A DNA stretch of 64,000 bases. Origin: Tragulus kanchil. Its lineage: Eukaryota > Chordata > Mammalia > Artiodactyla > Tragulidae. Positions 32,240 to 42,483 of this stretch are shown one piece after another; positions within the stretch are counted from its first letter, which is position 1, and every line of letters starts with the position of its first letter. A model generated the notes under the pieces. The model made no database searches, had not been told where the DNA came from, and was given only the letters and a program-made list of their open reading frames with translations. The stretch covers positions 122,971,123 to 123,035,122 of the forward strand of contig JAIOJX010000004.1 in the NCBI GenBank assembly GCA_022376925.1, given 5' to 3'. The position numbers and the translations under genes were made by a program.

Positions 32240-32367
32240 TTTCTTTTTTTGCCATGCCAGGAGGCTTGCAGGTTCTGTTTCCTGACTTGAGCCCTTGGCA
32301 ATGAAAATTCAGAGTCCTAACCTCTGGAGTACAGTCCTAACCACTGGACCGTCAGAGAATTTCCTGT
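32240..32367 (-). mobile_element. CHR-1-type SINE fragment
   Basis: Reverse CHR-1-like sequence: 'tttttgccatgccagg', 'cctgacttgagcccttgg', and head 'aaccactggaccgtcagaga'. Diverged. Confidence 0.7.
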
Positions 32368-33121
32368 TTTCAGTTTTTAAAATCAGCATGTAGATAAAGC
32401 AAAAAGATTTGGGATCTCCATTTCTGAGCTGGAAAACCTGTGCCCGCTGTCTCCCACTCCTCCTTTTATGTCTCCATTGGGGTGGCTGGAATTTACGTCC
32501 TGAATAAAAACTGGGAAGTTTTTTTCCTTAAGGAACTTGAATATACAAGGAAAACTGGGGGCTACTGGCATGCGTGCTGATGCTTTTCAGTTATGTTTTT
32601 CATTCTTCCTTCTAAAATCTTGTTAATGGATAAACTTTGCTATGTATATGACTTTACGCAGTCTTCCTATTCAAGAAAAAACTAGTGGTAAAATGATGTT
32701 GAAATTATACTTTAGCAGAAAGACAAAACATGAATCATTGTCAACAGAAATGAAGACTGTTCAGACATTCAGTGGCTCAGATGTTTTCCTTCTTGTGTGC
32801 AATTTCTGAGTAAGTTACTTGAGGATGTCGAGAAGGAAATAAAGATGGGAGCACATAAATAGAATATGTAGGCTTTGGATGAAGGATAGAACTTGGGAAA
32901 AACCAGGAGTATTTAGAAACTCTGTGCTGGGAGGAGGGAAGAACAAATAAAAATCTACGTCTTAAAGCCAACGTCCAAATATGAAGCAAACAGACAAAAA
33001 TGCTGATGACTTTGAGGAATGAATAACCTGTAAGAAGGGAGAATCCATTAGTTTCTAAACTTCAGGATAATTTGGACATGAGAGAAGGAAATGGAATCCA
33101 GGTCATTGCTTGGGCCTATAT

Positions 33122-33328
33122 TAGTATTAACCTCTCAGTTGTGTCCAACTCTTTGCGGCCCCATTGACTGCAACCTGTCAGGCTCCTCTGTCCATGGAAT
33201 TCTCCAGGCAAGAATACTGGAGTGGGTAGCCTTTCCCTTCTGCAGGGGATCTTCCCAACCCAAGGATCAAACCCGGGTATCCTGAACTGAAGGCAGATTC
33301 TTTACCATCTGAGCCACCAGGGAACCCC
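33122..33328 (-). mobile_element. Bov-tA SINE (second copy)
   Basis: Same insertion as 31960-32166, repeated by tandem duplication 9. Confidence 0.92.
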
Positions 33329-33401
33329 ACTTGGGCCTGTGATATTTTAGTGACCAATATTACATAGACTAACAATATAAATGTATCTTATTTTCAATTT
33401 T

Positions 33402-33529
33402 TTTCTTTTTTTGCCATGCCAGGAGGCTTGCAGGTTCTGTTTCCTGACTTGAGCCCTTGGCAATGAAAATTCAGAGTCCTAACCTCTGGAGTACAGTCCT
33501 AACCACTGGACCGTCAGAGAATTTCCTGT
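33402..33529 (-). mobile_element. CHR-1-type SINE fragment (second copy)
   Basis: Same element as 32240-32367, repeated by tandem duplication 9. Confidence 0.7.
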
Positions 33530-33562
33530 TTTCAGTTTTTAAAATCAGCATGTAGATAAAGC

Positions 33563-34021
33563 ACAGATGTAATCATAGTGGAGATGGTGTTGGGTAGGTC
33601 TGCTGACTTGGTGAGCCCTAACTCTGTGGGTTCTTAAAAAGATGAAATCTGACCATGAAGGATAGAAATCTGTGTGATAGTCACTGGGAAGTCTTTTTGT
33701 CTTGTGGGGAAGGGACTGGAGTTAGGATATTAATGATGTGTTTTGGCATTCGTGGGAAATAGAAGCCTGCATGAGAGGAAATTCAAGATTCCTCTGGCTG
33801 GTGTGACCCTCACCCACTTCTTCTGAGATAAGAAAGGCCCTGGGAAGCTGCGTTCTCTCTCCCTTCTGCTCTATACTTTGCCCCAGTAGCTGGACCATAT
33901 ACTTTATCAAAGAAAATGCTTACTGTCATAGTGACGACATGTCTGAGTATTTTATTTTCTGCTGATCTACTAACCAATGGGATATTTGAGTCCTCACAAT
34001 GAAAAGTTTCATGTCAAAAAT
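33563..34021. other. No recognised feature
   Basis: Non-duplicated sequence without gene, RNA or named repeat. Confidence 0.5.
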
Positions 34022-34160
34022 TAACCTTATTGGGACTTGATGGGTCTGAGCTCCCAGTGCAGGGGCCCAGGTTTGATCCCTGGTTAGGAAACTAGATCCC
34101 ATATACTTCAGTTAAGACCTGTCACAGCCAAATATACAAAAATAAATATTAAACATTTCA
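34022..34160 (+). mobile_element. CHR-1-type SINE, diverged
   Basis: 'gggacttgatgggtctgagc' head, 'ggtttgatccctggttagga' B-box region, 'actagatcccatatactt', then an A-rich tail. Short, old copy. Confidence 0.7.
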
Positions 34161-34181
34161 AGTTACTAACAGTTGTCTTTT

Positions 34182-34512
34182 TTTTTTTTTTTTTTTAAAG
34201 ATTTATTTTTATTTTTGGGCGGGGGTCAGGTTGGGGAGGGAGGGGAGTGGGTGGGCCACTTCTATTGGTTTTCCATTTCTCTGTTTTCATCCATCTTTGT
34301 TCTTTGGCTCCTGTGGGCCTCCCATTGCGGTGGCGTCTGTCGTTGCAGAGCGCCGGCTCTGGGCGCATGTGTTCCAGAGCTCTGGCTCGGCAATTGGACA
34401 CATCAGTCCAGCCGCTCCGCGGCACGTGGGATCTTCCCAGGCCAGGGCTCTAACCGGCGCCCCTTGCATTGCAAGGTGGTGTCCTTACCCACTGGACCAC
34501 CAGGGGAAGCCC
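34182..34512 (-). mobile_element. tRNA-Glu-derived SINE, form A (C-rich tail)
   Basis: Minus-strand element with a long poly(T) start, G-rich plus-strand segment (34217-34254), body, and head 'ggaccaccaggggaagcccc'. Target-site duplications CTAACAGTTGTCTTTT and CTAACAATTGTCTTTT (34166-34181, 34513-34528) differ by one base. Confidence 0.92.
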
Positions 34513-34876
34513 CTAACAATTGTCTTTTTAAGAAATGTGCTCATTACCCAGATAGTACTTGTTCATTATAAAATTGAAAAATACATGTAGAGGAAAAGAA
34601 ATGGTCACTTACAATCTACTCCTGTAGGCTCACTGCTGTTTGTTGATCCATACTGTTTGGAGAGCTTCTTAAGAATCCATATGTTTGGTCTCTAATCTAG
34701 AGCTACTGAGTCGCAGTAGAGCTACTGAGAATCTGTGTTTTAAAAATTCTGGTGCAGCAAGTTCACTAATTTGAAACCACAAGTCTAGATAGAACCACTG
34801 TTAACATTTGATAGATTCTACCATTTTCTCTGTTTGCAAATAATTTTATTTATTTTTATAAGAATTTGGGATAATA

Positions 34877-35155
34877 GGGCTTCCCTGGTGGTCCAGTGGG
34901 TAAAGAGTCTGTTTTGCAGTGCAAGGGGCACCGGTTCGTTCCCTGGCCTGGGAAGATCCCACATGCTGTGGAGTGGCTGGACTGGTGTGTCCAATTACGA
35001 ACCAGTGCTCTGGAGCACGTGCACACAGAGCCAGTGCTCTGTAAGGAGAGAGGCCACTTCAATGGGAGGCCTGCACAGGTCAAAGAATTAAGATGGATGA
35101 AAATAAATAGATGAAGGACCAATAAAAGAGGTCAAAATTGAAAAAGAAATTAAAA
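34877..35155 (+). mobile_element. tRNA-Glu-derived SINE, form B (plus strand)
   Basis: Sense copy with head 'gggcttccctggtggtccag', B box altered to GGTTCGTTCCC, family-specific body, and tail 'aagatggatgaaaataaata'. Flanks AATTTGGGATAATA and AAATTGGGAATAATA are the target-site duplication. Confidence 0.92.
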
Positions 35156-35943
35156 AAATTGGGAATAATATTATGTGGTACAACAGAACCTCAATCCCAA
35201 TTAAGCCAAATTTATTGACTCAAAATTTAAAATTCTAATGTTGGTTCTAACTTGGAGAACTCCTCAATCCAGGGTATCTGACACCTTTGCCGTCATTAAC
35301 GTTTTTGGAAGTTAAGGCCCTTCTCTCCTTTAATGAATCTATGAAAAAAAAGTCCAGGAATTGTTCTCACTAGTCTGTCTTTCATGATGTGCCCAGGGAA
35401 TGAGGACTTACATTTGGTCTGATTCACTTATTTGGTCTGCATGGTTTGGAGTCAGCACCAGTTGCAACGTGTGGAGTTGTTTTCCTGTGAGAAAGGGAAA
35501 CTCAGTGGAGGAAGGAGGGGACGGACATGGGCTAATCAGACAAACAATCTATGCAACACACACTTTGCAGATGCTGCTGCTTCCTGCTGCTTCCATCTAG
35601 TATTATGTACTCATTACCTTTTCATATCACCACGTGTGCTTTGAAAAATACATGTAGAGGAAAAGAAATGGTCACTTACAATCTACTCCTGTAGGCTCAC
35701 TGCTGTTTGTTGATCCATACTGTTTGGAGAGCTTCTTAAGAATCCATATGTTTGGTCTCTAATCTAGAGCTACTGAGTCGCAGTAGAGCTACTGAGAATC
35801 TGTGTTTTAAAAATTCTGGTGCAGCAAGTTCACTAATTTGAAACCACAAGTCTAGATAGAACCACTGTTAACATTTGATAGATTCTACCATTTTCTCTGT
35901 TTGCAAATAATTTTATTTATTTTTATAAGAATTTGGGATAATA

Positions 35944-36222
35944 GGGCTTCCCTGGTGGTCCAGTGGGTAAAGAGTCCACCTTGCGGTACAAGGGGCACCG
36001 GTTCGATCCCTGGCCTGGGAAGATCCCACATGCTGTGGAGTGGCTGGACTGGTGTGTCCAATTACGAACCAGTGCTCTGGAGCACGTGCACACAGAGCCA
36101 GTGCTCTGTAAGGAGAGAGGCCACTTCAATGGGAGGCCTGCACAGGTCAAAGAATTAAGATGGATGAAAATAAATAGATGAAGGACCAATAAAAGAGGTC
36201 AAAATTGAAAAAGAAATTAAAA
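35944..36222 (+). mobile_element. tRNA-Glu-derived SINE, form B (second copy)
   Basis: Second copy of the SINE at 34877-35155 through duplication 10. It has an intact B box GGTTCGATCCC and a different segment at the end of the tRNA-like anticodon arm ('ccaccttgcggtac' instead of 'tgttttgcagtgc'). Confidence 0.92.
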
Positions 36223-36750
36223 AAATTGGGAATAATATTATGTGGTACAACAGAACCTCAATCCCAATTAAGCCAAATTTATTGACTCAAAATTTAAAAT
36301 TCTAATGTTGGTTCTAACTTGGAGAACTCCTCAATCCAGGGTATCTGACACCTTTGCCGTCATTAACGTTTTTGGAAGTTAAGGCCCTTCTCTCCTTTAA
36401 TGAATCTATGAAAAAAAAGTCCAGGAATTGTTCTCACTAGTCTGTCTTTCATGATGTGCCCAGGGAATGAGGACTTACATTTGGTCTGATTCACTTATTT
36501 GGTCTGCATGGTTTGGAGTCAGCACCAGTTGCAACGTGTGGAGTTGTTTTCCTGTGAGAAAGGGAAACTCAGTGGAGGAAGGAGGGGACGGACATGGGCT
36601 AATCAGACAAACAATCTATGCAACACACACTTTGCAGATGCTGCTGCTTCCTGCTGCTTCCATCTAGTATTATGTACTCATTACCTTTTCATATCACCAC
36701 GTGTTCTTTGAAAATTTGATATCTTATTGCCACTTATCATTCTACTTAAT

Positions 36751-36930
36751 GGGGCTTCCTGGTGGTAATAAACCTGCCTGCTGATGAGGGAAGCCTAAGA
36801 GATTTAAGATCCTCTGGAAGCGGGCATGGAAACTCACTCCAGTGTCCTTACCTGGAGAATCCCAAGGACACAGATGCATGGTGGGCTATAGTCTATGGGG
36901 TCACAAAGAGTCGGACACGACGGAAACGAT
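36751..36930 (+). mobile_element. Bov-tA SINE, diverged
   Basis: 'ggggcttcctggtggtaata' head with a deletion, 'aagatcctctggaagc', 'cactccagtgtccttacctg', 'gtcacaaagagtcggacacg' end. Confidence 0.85.
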
Positions 36931-36964
36931 TTTGCCTGCATGCATTCTATTTAATACAGACACT

Positions 36965-37230
36965 ATATTGGTTATCTATTGCTGCCGTACAAATTACTCC
37001 AGAATTTGTAGCAGCTTAAAGTAACCAACTTAACAGCTTTAAATAACAAACTTAACATCTCACAGAGGGTCTGAATCTCAGGAACCTTTGAGTAGCTTGG
37101 CTCGGTAGTTCTGGCCTAGGGTCTGTCAGGAGGCTCCCGGTAAGCTGTGAGCTGCAGCCCTCAAGGACTTGACTGTGGCTTGAGGGCTCCTCTTCCAAGC
37201 TCACTCACATGGTTATTGGCCACAGAGTGA
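36965..37230 (-). repeat. Ancient interspersed repeat, family unassigned
   Basis: 'ggttatctattgctgccgta', 'caaattactccagaatttg', 'aacatctcacagagggtctg' and 'aagctcactcacatggttat' form a pattern I associate with an old mammalian LTR or DNA transposon. I do not name the family. Repeated at about 38085-38350. Confidence 0.4.
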
Positions 37231-37870
37231 CCTAAAAGAGGAGAGGAAAAGGGAGGGGAGAGACAAAGAGAGATAGAGACAGGTAAGGCAGCCTTACCTG
37301 GACTATCCCTCTTTGCTTGTCTCACTCTCAGATCTCTTGCTCCTGAGACTGGCATAGCCTCTCAGATAGACTCCTGGTACCAACTGCTTAACTCATGGTC
37401 TGATTTCAAGAGACTTCTCCATGAATTAACAGGGTTTTATAACTACATAGCAACCATCCTCTTGAATTAAACTGGGAAGTCTCAGAAATGAGCAAGGACT
37501 GTTTGCTCTTCTGTGAAATATGTGGGACATGGTACTCATTCTTTCTCCTATACTTTTTGATCAAGAACCATCATGTCCTTGTTTCCTTTGGTAAACACAT
37601 TACAGCAAGCTGCTGGACAGATGCTAATAGAAGACACTGGTTCTCAGATAGGAGGTTTTTGCCTAAGTATTTGAAAATTCATAAGCATTTTTTTAATTTA
37701 TGTAACATCTTCTCTTAGAATCTGTCAAGGGCAATCTATGCAACACACACTTTGCAGATGCTGCTGCTTCCTGCTGCTTCCATCTAGTATTATGTACTCA
37801 TTACCTTTTCATATCACCACGTGTTCTTTGAAAATTTGATATCTTATTGCCACTTATCATTCTACTTAAT

Positions 37871-38050
37871 GGGGCTTCCTGGTGGTAATAAACCTGCCTG
37901 CTGATGAGGGAAGCCTAAGAGATTTAAGATCCTCTGGAAGCGGGCATGGAAACTCACTCCAGTGTCCTTACCTGGAGAATCCCAAGGACACAGATGCATG
38001 GTGGGCTATAGTCTATGGGGTCACAAAGAGTCGGACACGACGGAAACGAT
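37871..38050 (+). mobile_element. Bov-tA SINE, diverged (second copy)
   Basis: Same insertion as 36751-36930, repeated by tandem duplication 11. Confidence 0.85.
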
Positions 38051-39711
38051 TTTGCCTGCATGCATTCTATTTAATACAGACACTATATTGGTTATCTATT
38101 GCTGCCGTACAAATTACTCCAGAATTTGTAGCAGCTTAAAGTAACCAACTTAACAGCTTTAAATAACAAACTTAACATCTCACAGAGGGTCTGAATCTCA
38201 GGAACCTTTGAGTAGCTTGGCTCGGTAGTTCTGGCCTAGGGTCTGTCAGGAGGCTCCCGGTAAGCTGTGAGCTGCAGCCCTCAAGGACTTGACTGTGGCT
38301 TGAGGGCTCCTCTTCCAAGCTCACTCACATGGTTATTGGCCACAGAGTGACCTAAAAGAGGAGAGGAAAAGGGAGGGGAGAGACAAAGAGAGATAGAGAC
38401 AGGTAAGGCAGCCTTACCTGGACTATCCCTCTTTGCTTGTCTCACTCTCAGATCTCTTGCTCCTGAGACTGGCATAGCCTCTCAGATAGACTCCTGGTAC
38501 CAACTGCTTAACTCATGGTCTGATTTCAAGAGACTTCTCCATGAATTAACAGGGTTTTATAACTACATAGCAACCATCCTCTTGAATTAAACTGGGAAGT
38601 CTCAGAAATGAGCAAGGACTGTTTGCTCTTCTGTGAAATATGTGGGACATGGTACTCATTCTTTCTCCTATACTTTTTGATCAAGAACCATCATGTCCTT
38701 GTTTCCTTTGGTAAACACATTACAGCAAGCTGCTGGACAGATGCTAATAGAAGACACTGGTTCTCAGATAGGAGGTTTTTTTTGCCTAAGTATTTGAAAA
38801 TTCATAAGCATTTTTCCTTCAAGAAAAATTAGCTTAGATCTGTCATATGTAACATCTTCTCTCTTGAGAAATCAAGGCCTCTAGCTCCTTTGGCAAGCAA
38901 GGGCATTAGCGGAAAGATGCCGTGTTGTAAACAAGGAGGGTTTGCCCTGACTGCAGTCTTCGTTGGCCCAGATGGGAAACATGCCAAAGCCACTATTTAG
39001 GATAATTTCCAGGTTGCTGATGTGTCAACAGAGTACAAAGGACAATCTGACCTCTCATGAGTTGACCATGTACCAACCACTACCACTTCATGTAGAATCC
39101 AATTGCTTAGGAAGTGGCTTCAAAGCAAATCTGTTGCCCTGGGAAATGGGAGGAGGGGATGGGGGACATCTGTCCCGTCAAAGCCCCACATTCTCTTTGT
39201 ACATATTTATACAAACTGTGGCTAAACCTGACTTTATGCAGTAGAAACCTATGTGAAAAAAAATCCCGAGTACTTCAGTGTGTTACCACTATTTAAAATC
39301 ACTATGCTTATCACTAAACGCAAGTTGTACACACTAATGACACACAGATTTTTGTATGTATAAAGTTTCTAAAAGTCACTATAAAAATGGAGGAGGAGGA
39401 TGTCCATTTACTTACGGAGAGATGGGATAGTTTCAGATTTAGGTTTTATTCTCATTAGATTCTTGATATTGAAAAGGATCCTAGCCAGCCTCCCAGAATA
39501 GCCATTGGTTAAAACAGTTGTGTCAGAACTAAACTGAAAATACAGGTCCTAAGGGATTTTGTACAACTCTAAATTTTCTGTTATTCAATGTATATTAAAA
39601 GGTTAAGGTGAAATGAGTATGAAAACACTAATTTTTAAACACTGAATATTTTGGCAAAGTGAGAAATGCTTCTATCTTGTAAGGAATCACTCTGATTTAT
39701 ATTTGGGTTTT

Positions 39712-40028
39712 TTACATTTTTTTATTTTTATTTTTATTTTATCTTTTTGGGGGTGGGGTGGGAGGGCGGGGACGGGCAGGCCACTTCTATTGGTCTTACA
39801 TTTATCTATTTTCATCCGTCTTTGTTCTTTGGCTCCTGTGGGCCTCCCATCGCGGTGGCCATTGTCACAGAGCACTGGCTCTGGGCACATGCGCTCCATA
39901 GCTCCAGCTCGGTAATTGGACACATCAGTCCAGCCGCTTCACGGCACGTGGGATCTTCCCAGGCCAGGGATGGAACTGGTGCCTTGCACTGCAAGGTGGT
40001 GTCCTTAGCCACTGGACCAGGGAAGCCC
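39712..40028 (-). mobile_element. tRNA-Glu-derived SINE, form A (C-rich tail)
   Basis: Minus-strand element with target-site duplications TTGGGTTTT on both sides (39703-39711, 40029-40037). This copy shows small deletions in the tail and head ('ggtgccttgc', 'ggaccagggaagccc') that the second copy lacks, so they are probably sequence errors. Confidence 0.9.
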
Positions 40029-40836
40029 TTGGGTTTTAAAGCTAGAGACAAGGACCCGGAAGGGTTTGCCCTGACTGCAGTCTTCGTTGGCCCAGATGGG
40101 AAACATGCCAAAGCCACTATTTAGGATAATTTCCAGGTTGCTGATGTGTCAACAGAGTACAAAGGACAATCTGACCTCTCATGAGTTGACCATGTACCAA
40201 CCACTACCACTTCATGTAGAATCCAATTGCTTAGGAAGTGGCTTCAAAGCAAATCTGTTGCCCTGGGAAATGGGAGGAGGGGATGGGGGACATCTGTCCC
40301 GTCAAAGCCCCACATTCTCTTTGTACATATTTATACAAACTGTGGCTAAACCTGACTTTATGCAGTAGAAACCTATGTGAAAAAAAATCCCGAGTACTTC
40401 AGTGTGTTACCACTATTTAAAATCACTATGCTTATCACTAAACGCAAGTTGTACACACTAATGACACACAGATTTTTGTATGTATAAAGTTTCTAAAAGT
40501 CACTATAAAAATGGAGGAGGAGGATGTCCATTTACTTACGGAGAGATGGGATAGTTTCAGATTTAGGTTTTATTCTCATTAGATTCTTGATATTGAAAAA
40601 GGATCCTAGCCAGCCTCCCAGAATAGCCATTGGTTAAAACAGTTGTGTCAGAACTAAACTGAAAATACAGGTCCTAAGGGATTTTGTACAACTCTAAATT
40701 TTCTGTTATTCAATGTATATTAAAAGGTTAAGGTGAAATGAGTATGAAAACACTAATTTTTAAACACTGAATATTTTGGCAAAGTGAGAAATGCTTCTAT
40801 CTTGTAAGGAATCACTCTGATTTATATTTGGGTTTT

Positions 40837-41164
40837 TTACATTTTTTTATTTTTATTTTTTATTTTATCTTTTTTGGGGGGTGGGGTGGGGAGGGCGGGG
40901 GACGGGCAGGCCACTTCTATTGGTCTTACATTTATCTATTTTCATCCGTCTTTGTTCTTTGGCTCCTGTGGGCCTCCCATCGCGGTGGCCATTGTCACAG
41001 AGCACTGGCTCTGGGCACATGCGCTCCATAGCTCCAGCTCGGTAATTGGACACATCAGTCCAGCCGCTTCACGGCACGTGGGATCTTCCCAGGCCAGGGA
41101 TGGAACTGGTGCCCCTTGCACTGCAAGGTGGTGTCCTTAGCCACTGGACAACCAGGGGAAGCCC
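40837..41164 (-). mobile_element. tRNA-Glu-derived SINE, form A (second copy)
   Basis: Second reading of the insertion at 39712-40028, complete in tail and head ('ggtgccccttgc', 'ggacaaccaggggaagccc'). Confidence 0.9.
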
Positions 41165-41178
41165 TTGGGTTTTTAAAT

Positions 41179-41913
41179 ATTGGATTATCTGGTGAGTCAC
41201 AAAGTACCTATGCAACTAAAATGAAATGACATAATTTTAGCTAACATCGAAGAAACCTTGGGAGTCTAGTGTTTGTAACAAGAGAGTAGGCAAATAAGGA
41301 TACATTTTTTTTTTTTTGAAGTACAGTCTTAAACTTCTCAGACCTTTTGTTTTACATTCAAGGAATCTTTATCTGAAGACCCAGATTAAGGCTCACTGGT
41401 TTAGATCACTTTTTTATTTCTTGGAAGTCTCTCTGGGTCTTTTGGTGCCAATCAAGTCTAGGGCCCTGGTAATTCAAAATGATCACCCTTCCAATGCCTG
41501 ATTATCTGGTAATCTAAGATTATAACATAACCTCCAAGGGAGGGCCCTGATTACTGGGAGATGAATTCACAGCAAAGTCCGCACCAGAGGTTACTTTTTA
41601 CTGGCAGATTCTGCAGAGAAAACGTTTGATTAGCATCTTTAGACTGAGGTTCCCCTTTGTGAGGTGAGAGTTGGCCTGTCTGCAGCTCCTGCCTGTGCTG
41701 GGACCTGATCAAAAGCTGATGGTAGATCATAAGGAAGCTTTACTTCAAGCTTGAGACAGAGAAATTTCAGTCTTTTTACTTTCTAGTCTCCCTTCCTCCA
41801 GGCCTGCTGCCCACCTTCCCATGCTCCCACCCCACCTCCAGCCCTCCATGTGTACACTGCACACATAAGCAGTCCAACAGAGGGAGGCGAGACATCAGAA
41901 GAACCCTGAATGC
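41179..41913. other. No recognised feature
   Basis: Unique sequence with a T run at about 41306-41318. No gene or named repeat seen. Confidence 0.5.
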
Positions 41914-41942
41914 AGACACACACACACACACACACACACACG
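41914..41942. repeat. (AC)n microsatellite
   Basis: About 14 uninterrupted AC units. Confidence 0.95.
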
Positions 41943-42175
41943 GGTAGACCCAAGGACATGGTTCACTAAGCTCACATCTTTTATACAAAATGTTTTCTCA
42001 TTTTTGACATCTAATGATTCCAGATGTGGGTTATACTTCAGAAAAGCTGAATATTAGAACAAATGTGCTCCCTTCTCTTTCCAATCTTTTCTTTCTCATT
42101 GGAAGGGCCAAATGTTAAATTCACGATTTTTAGAGTGAAGCTAGGTTATCTTTCTCTAATTGAACACTCAGATTT

Positions 42176-42483
42176 CCATTTTAAAATTTATTTATTTTTG
42201 GCTATTCTGGGTTTTCACTGCTGCCACAGCCTCTTTAGTTGCAGAGAGTGGAGGCTACTCTCTAGCTCAGGTGAGCAGGCTTCTTGTTGCAGTGACCTCT
42301 CTTATTGTGGAACTTGGGCTCTAGGGCACCCGGGCTTCAGCAGTTATGCTCACGGGCTTCAGTAGTTGTGCTCACTGGCTTCGTTGCTCCACAGCACTTG
42401 GGATCTTCCCAGATTAGGGATCAAAACTGTGTCGCCTACATTGGCAGGTAAACTCTTCACCACTGAGCTACCAGGGAAGCCCC
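42176..42483 (-). mobile_element. CHR-2-type tRNA-Glu SINE
   Basis: Minus-strand CHR-2-type element from 'aaatttatttatttttggct' to head 'gctaccagggaagcccc'. CTCAGATTT occurs before (42166-42174) and after (about 42488-42496) as target-site duplication. Duplication 13 starts inside it at 42412, so only its head recurs at 43561-43632. Confidence 0.88.

Larger units (their letters stand above)
31259..33562. repeat. Tandem duplication 9 (~1.17 kb x 2)
   Basis: Copy 1 matches 31259-32400 and copy 2 is 32429-33562. The 28 bases 32401-32428 fit neither continuation. Copy 2 starts with an error-rich stretch: one C lost, 'ccattggggtggc' where copy 1 has 'ccatttgagagcaggtggc', and one T lost near 32653. 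The unit holds one Bov-tA and a CHR-1 fragment; 31310-31950 shows nothing else. Confidence 0.96.
34574..36706. repeat. Tandem duplication 10 (~1.067 kb x 2)
   Basis: Copy 1 is 34574-35640 and copy 2 is 35641-36706, offset 1067, the shortest unit. The junction has about 7 bases of homology (TTGAAAA) with one nearby G/T difference. The copies are otherwise identical except for a cluster of substitutions confined to the head of the enclosed SINE. About 35171-35640 holds no recognised feature. Confidence 0.97.
36612..38850. repeat. Tandem duplication 11 (~1.12 kb x 2)
   Basis: Copy 1 is 36612-37731 and copy 2 runs from 37732 to about 38850. The last ~45 bases of copy 1 (about 37687-37731) are a shortened, altered reading of what copy 2 shows intact at 38812-38876. 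Each copy holds a Bov-tA and an old repeat relic. Confidence 0.96.
38938..41178. repeat. Tandem duplication 12 (~1.124 kb x 2)
   Basis: Copy 1 matches 38938-40040 and copy 2 is 40062-41178. Bases 40041-40061 look like a faulty reading of the true left flank ('acaaggacccggaaggg' versus 'acaaggaggg'). Homopolymer-length differences cluster in the SINE tail. The unit is AT-rich noncoding DNA (38950-39700) plus one form A SINE. Confidence 0.96.
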
